Below are positions 13,886 to 13,909 of a DNA stretch of 13,909 bases, piece after piece (the first letter of the stretch is position 1; the number at the start of each line of letters is the position of its first letter). The translations under genes and the position numbers were made by a program. The notes beneath the pieces are model-generated. The model saw only the letters and a list, made by a program, of their open reading frames with translations. It made no database searches and was not told the origin of the DNA. Source of the stretch: Candidatus Mcinerneyibacteriota bacterium (GTDB taxonomy: Bacteria; AUK180; JAQVHJ01); assembly GCA_030630935.1 (NCBI GenBank), contig DAOVMD010000029.1, positions 1-13,909 of the forward strand. The letters are read 5' to 3'.

Positions 13886-13909
13886 ATGATTTATGATGAA
13901 TATATTCAA
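13886..13909 (+). CDS. Possible start of a further gene, cut by the window end
   Basis: An ATG at 13886 opens eight codons (MIYDEYIQ) that run off the window. It lies about 50 bases after the putative terminator in AT-rich DNA, where a new gene could begin. There is no clear ribosome binding site immediately upstream (only AAAGAAC at 13873-13879). It is too short to identify, and it could equally be chance. Confidence 0.25.

Overview
The window is AT-rich DNA carrying one compact plus-strand gene cluster. Ten genes run from about 416 to 13733 with no intergenic gap longer than 9 bases. Most junctions overlap by 1 to 4 bases (TAATG or ATGA), and one overlaps by 20. The organism looks like a Gram-negative-type (diderm) bacterium. 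The cluster encodes an outer-membrane PorV/UPF0164-like barrel and a secreted beta-propeller protein whose terminal domains are FlgD/type IX sorting-like. These types are common in FCB-group and related candidate phyla such as Cloacimonadota, Marinimicrobia-like lineages and Elusimicrobia-like lineages. I cannot fix the phylum from sequence reading alone.

Layout. Positions 1-357 hold no gene but a dense set of short palindromes and a two-copy repeat. A near-consensus sigma-70-type promoter (TTGAAA, 17-base spacer, TATAAT) lies at 358-386. The first block is radA - disA - ispD (416-3614): DNA recombination and repair, c-di-AMP synthesis linked to DNA integrity, and isoprenoid precursor synthesis. 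The radA-disA-ispD neighbourhood is also known from Gram-positive bacteria. The second block (3611-10727) is envelope and signalling: a 922-residue secreted NHL-propeller protein, a 985-residue beta-barrel/TPR protein, and a membrane-bound class III adenylate cyclase with HAMP domain, all joined by ATGA overlaps. The third block holds an orphan nucleoside/BMP-type ABC permease (10724-11605), queH (11586-12152) and trmO (12153-12548). The last two both modify the tRNA anticodon loop. The cluster ends with a degenerate-GGDEF plus PilZ protein (12558-13733). A hairpin followed by eight T residues (13795-13833) is a plausible terminator, and a new reading frame may begin at 13886.

How it fits together. 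Three different cyclic nucleotide systems sit in one apparent transcription unit: c-di-AMP synthesis (DisA), cAMP synthesis (adenylate cyclase) and c-di-GMP reception (GGDEF-like I-site plus PilZ). The most unusual objects are the barrel protein, which seems to be split by a helical TPR-like insert and followed by about nine TPR units, and its translationally coupled secreted partner, which carries related Ig-like domains at both ends. A coupled export, surface-assembly or envelope-sensing module is an inference from this context, not something the sequence proves.
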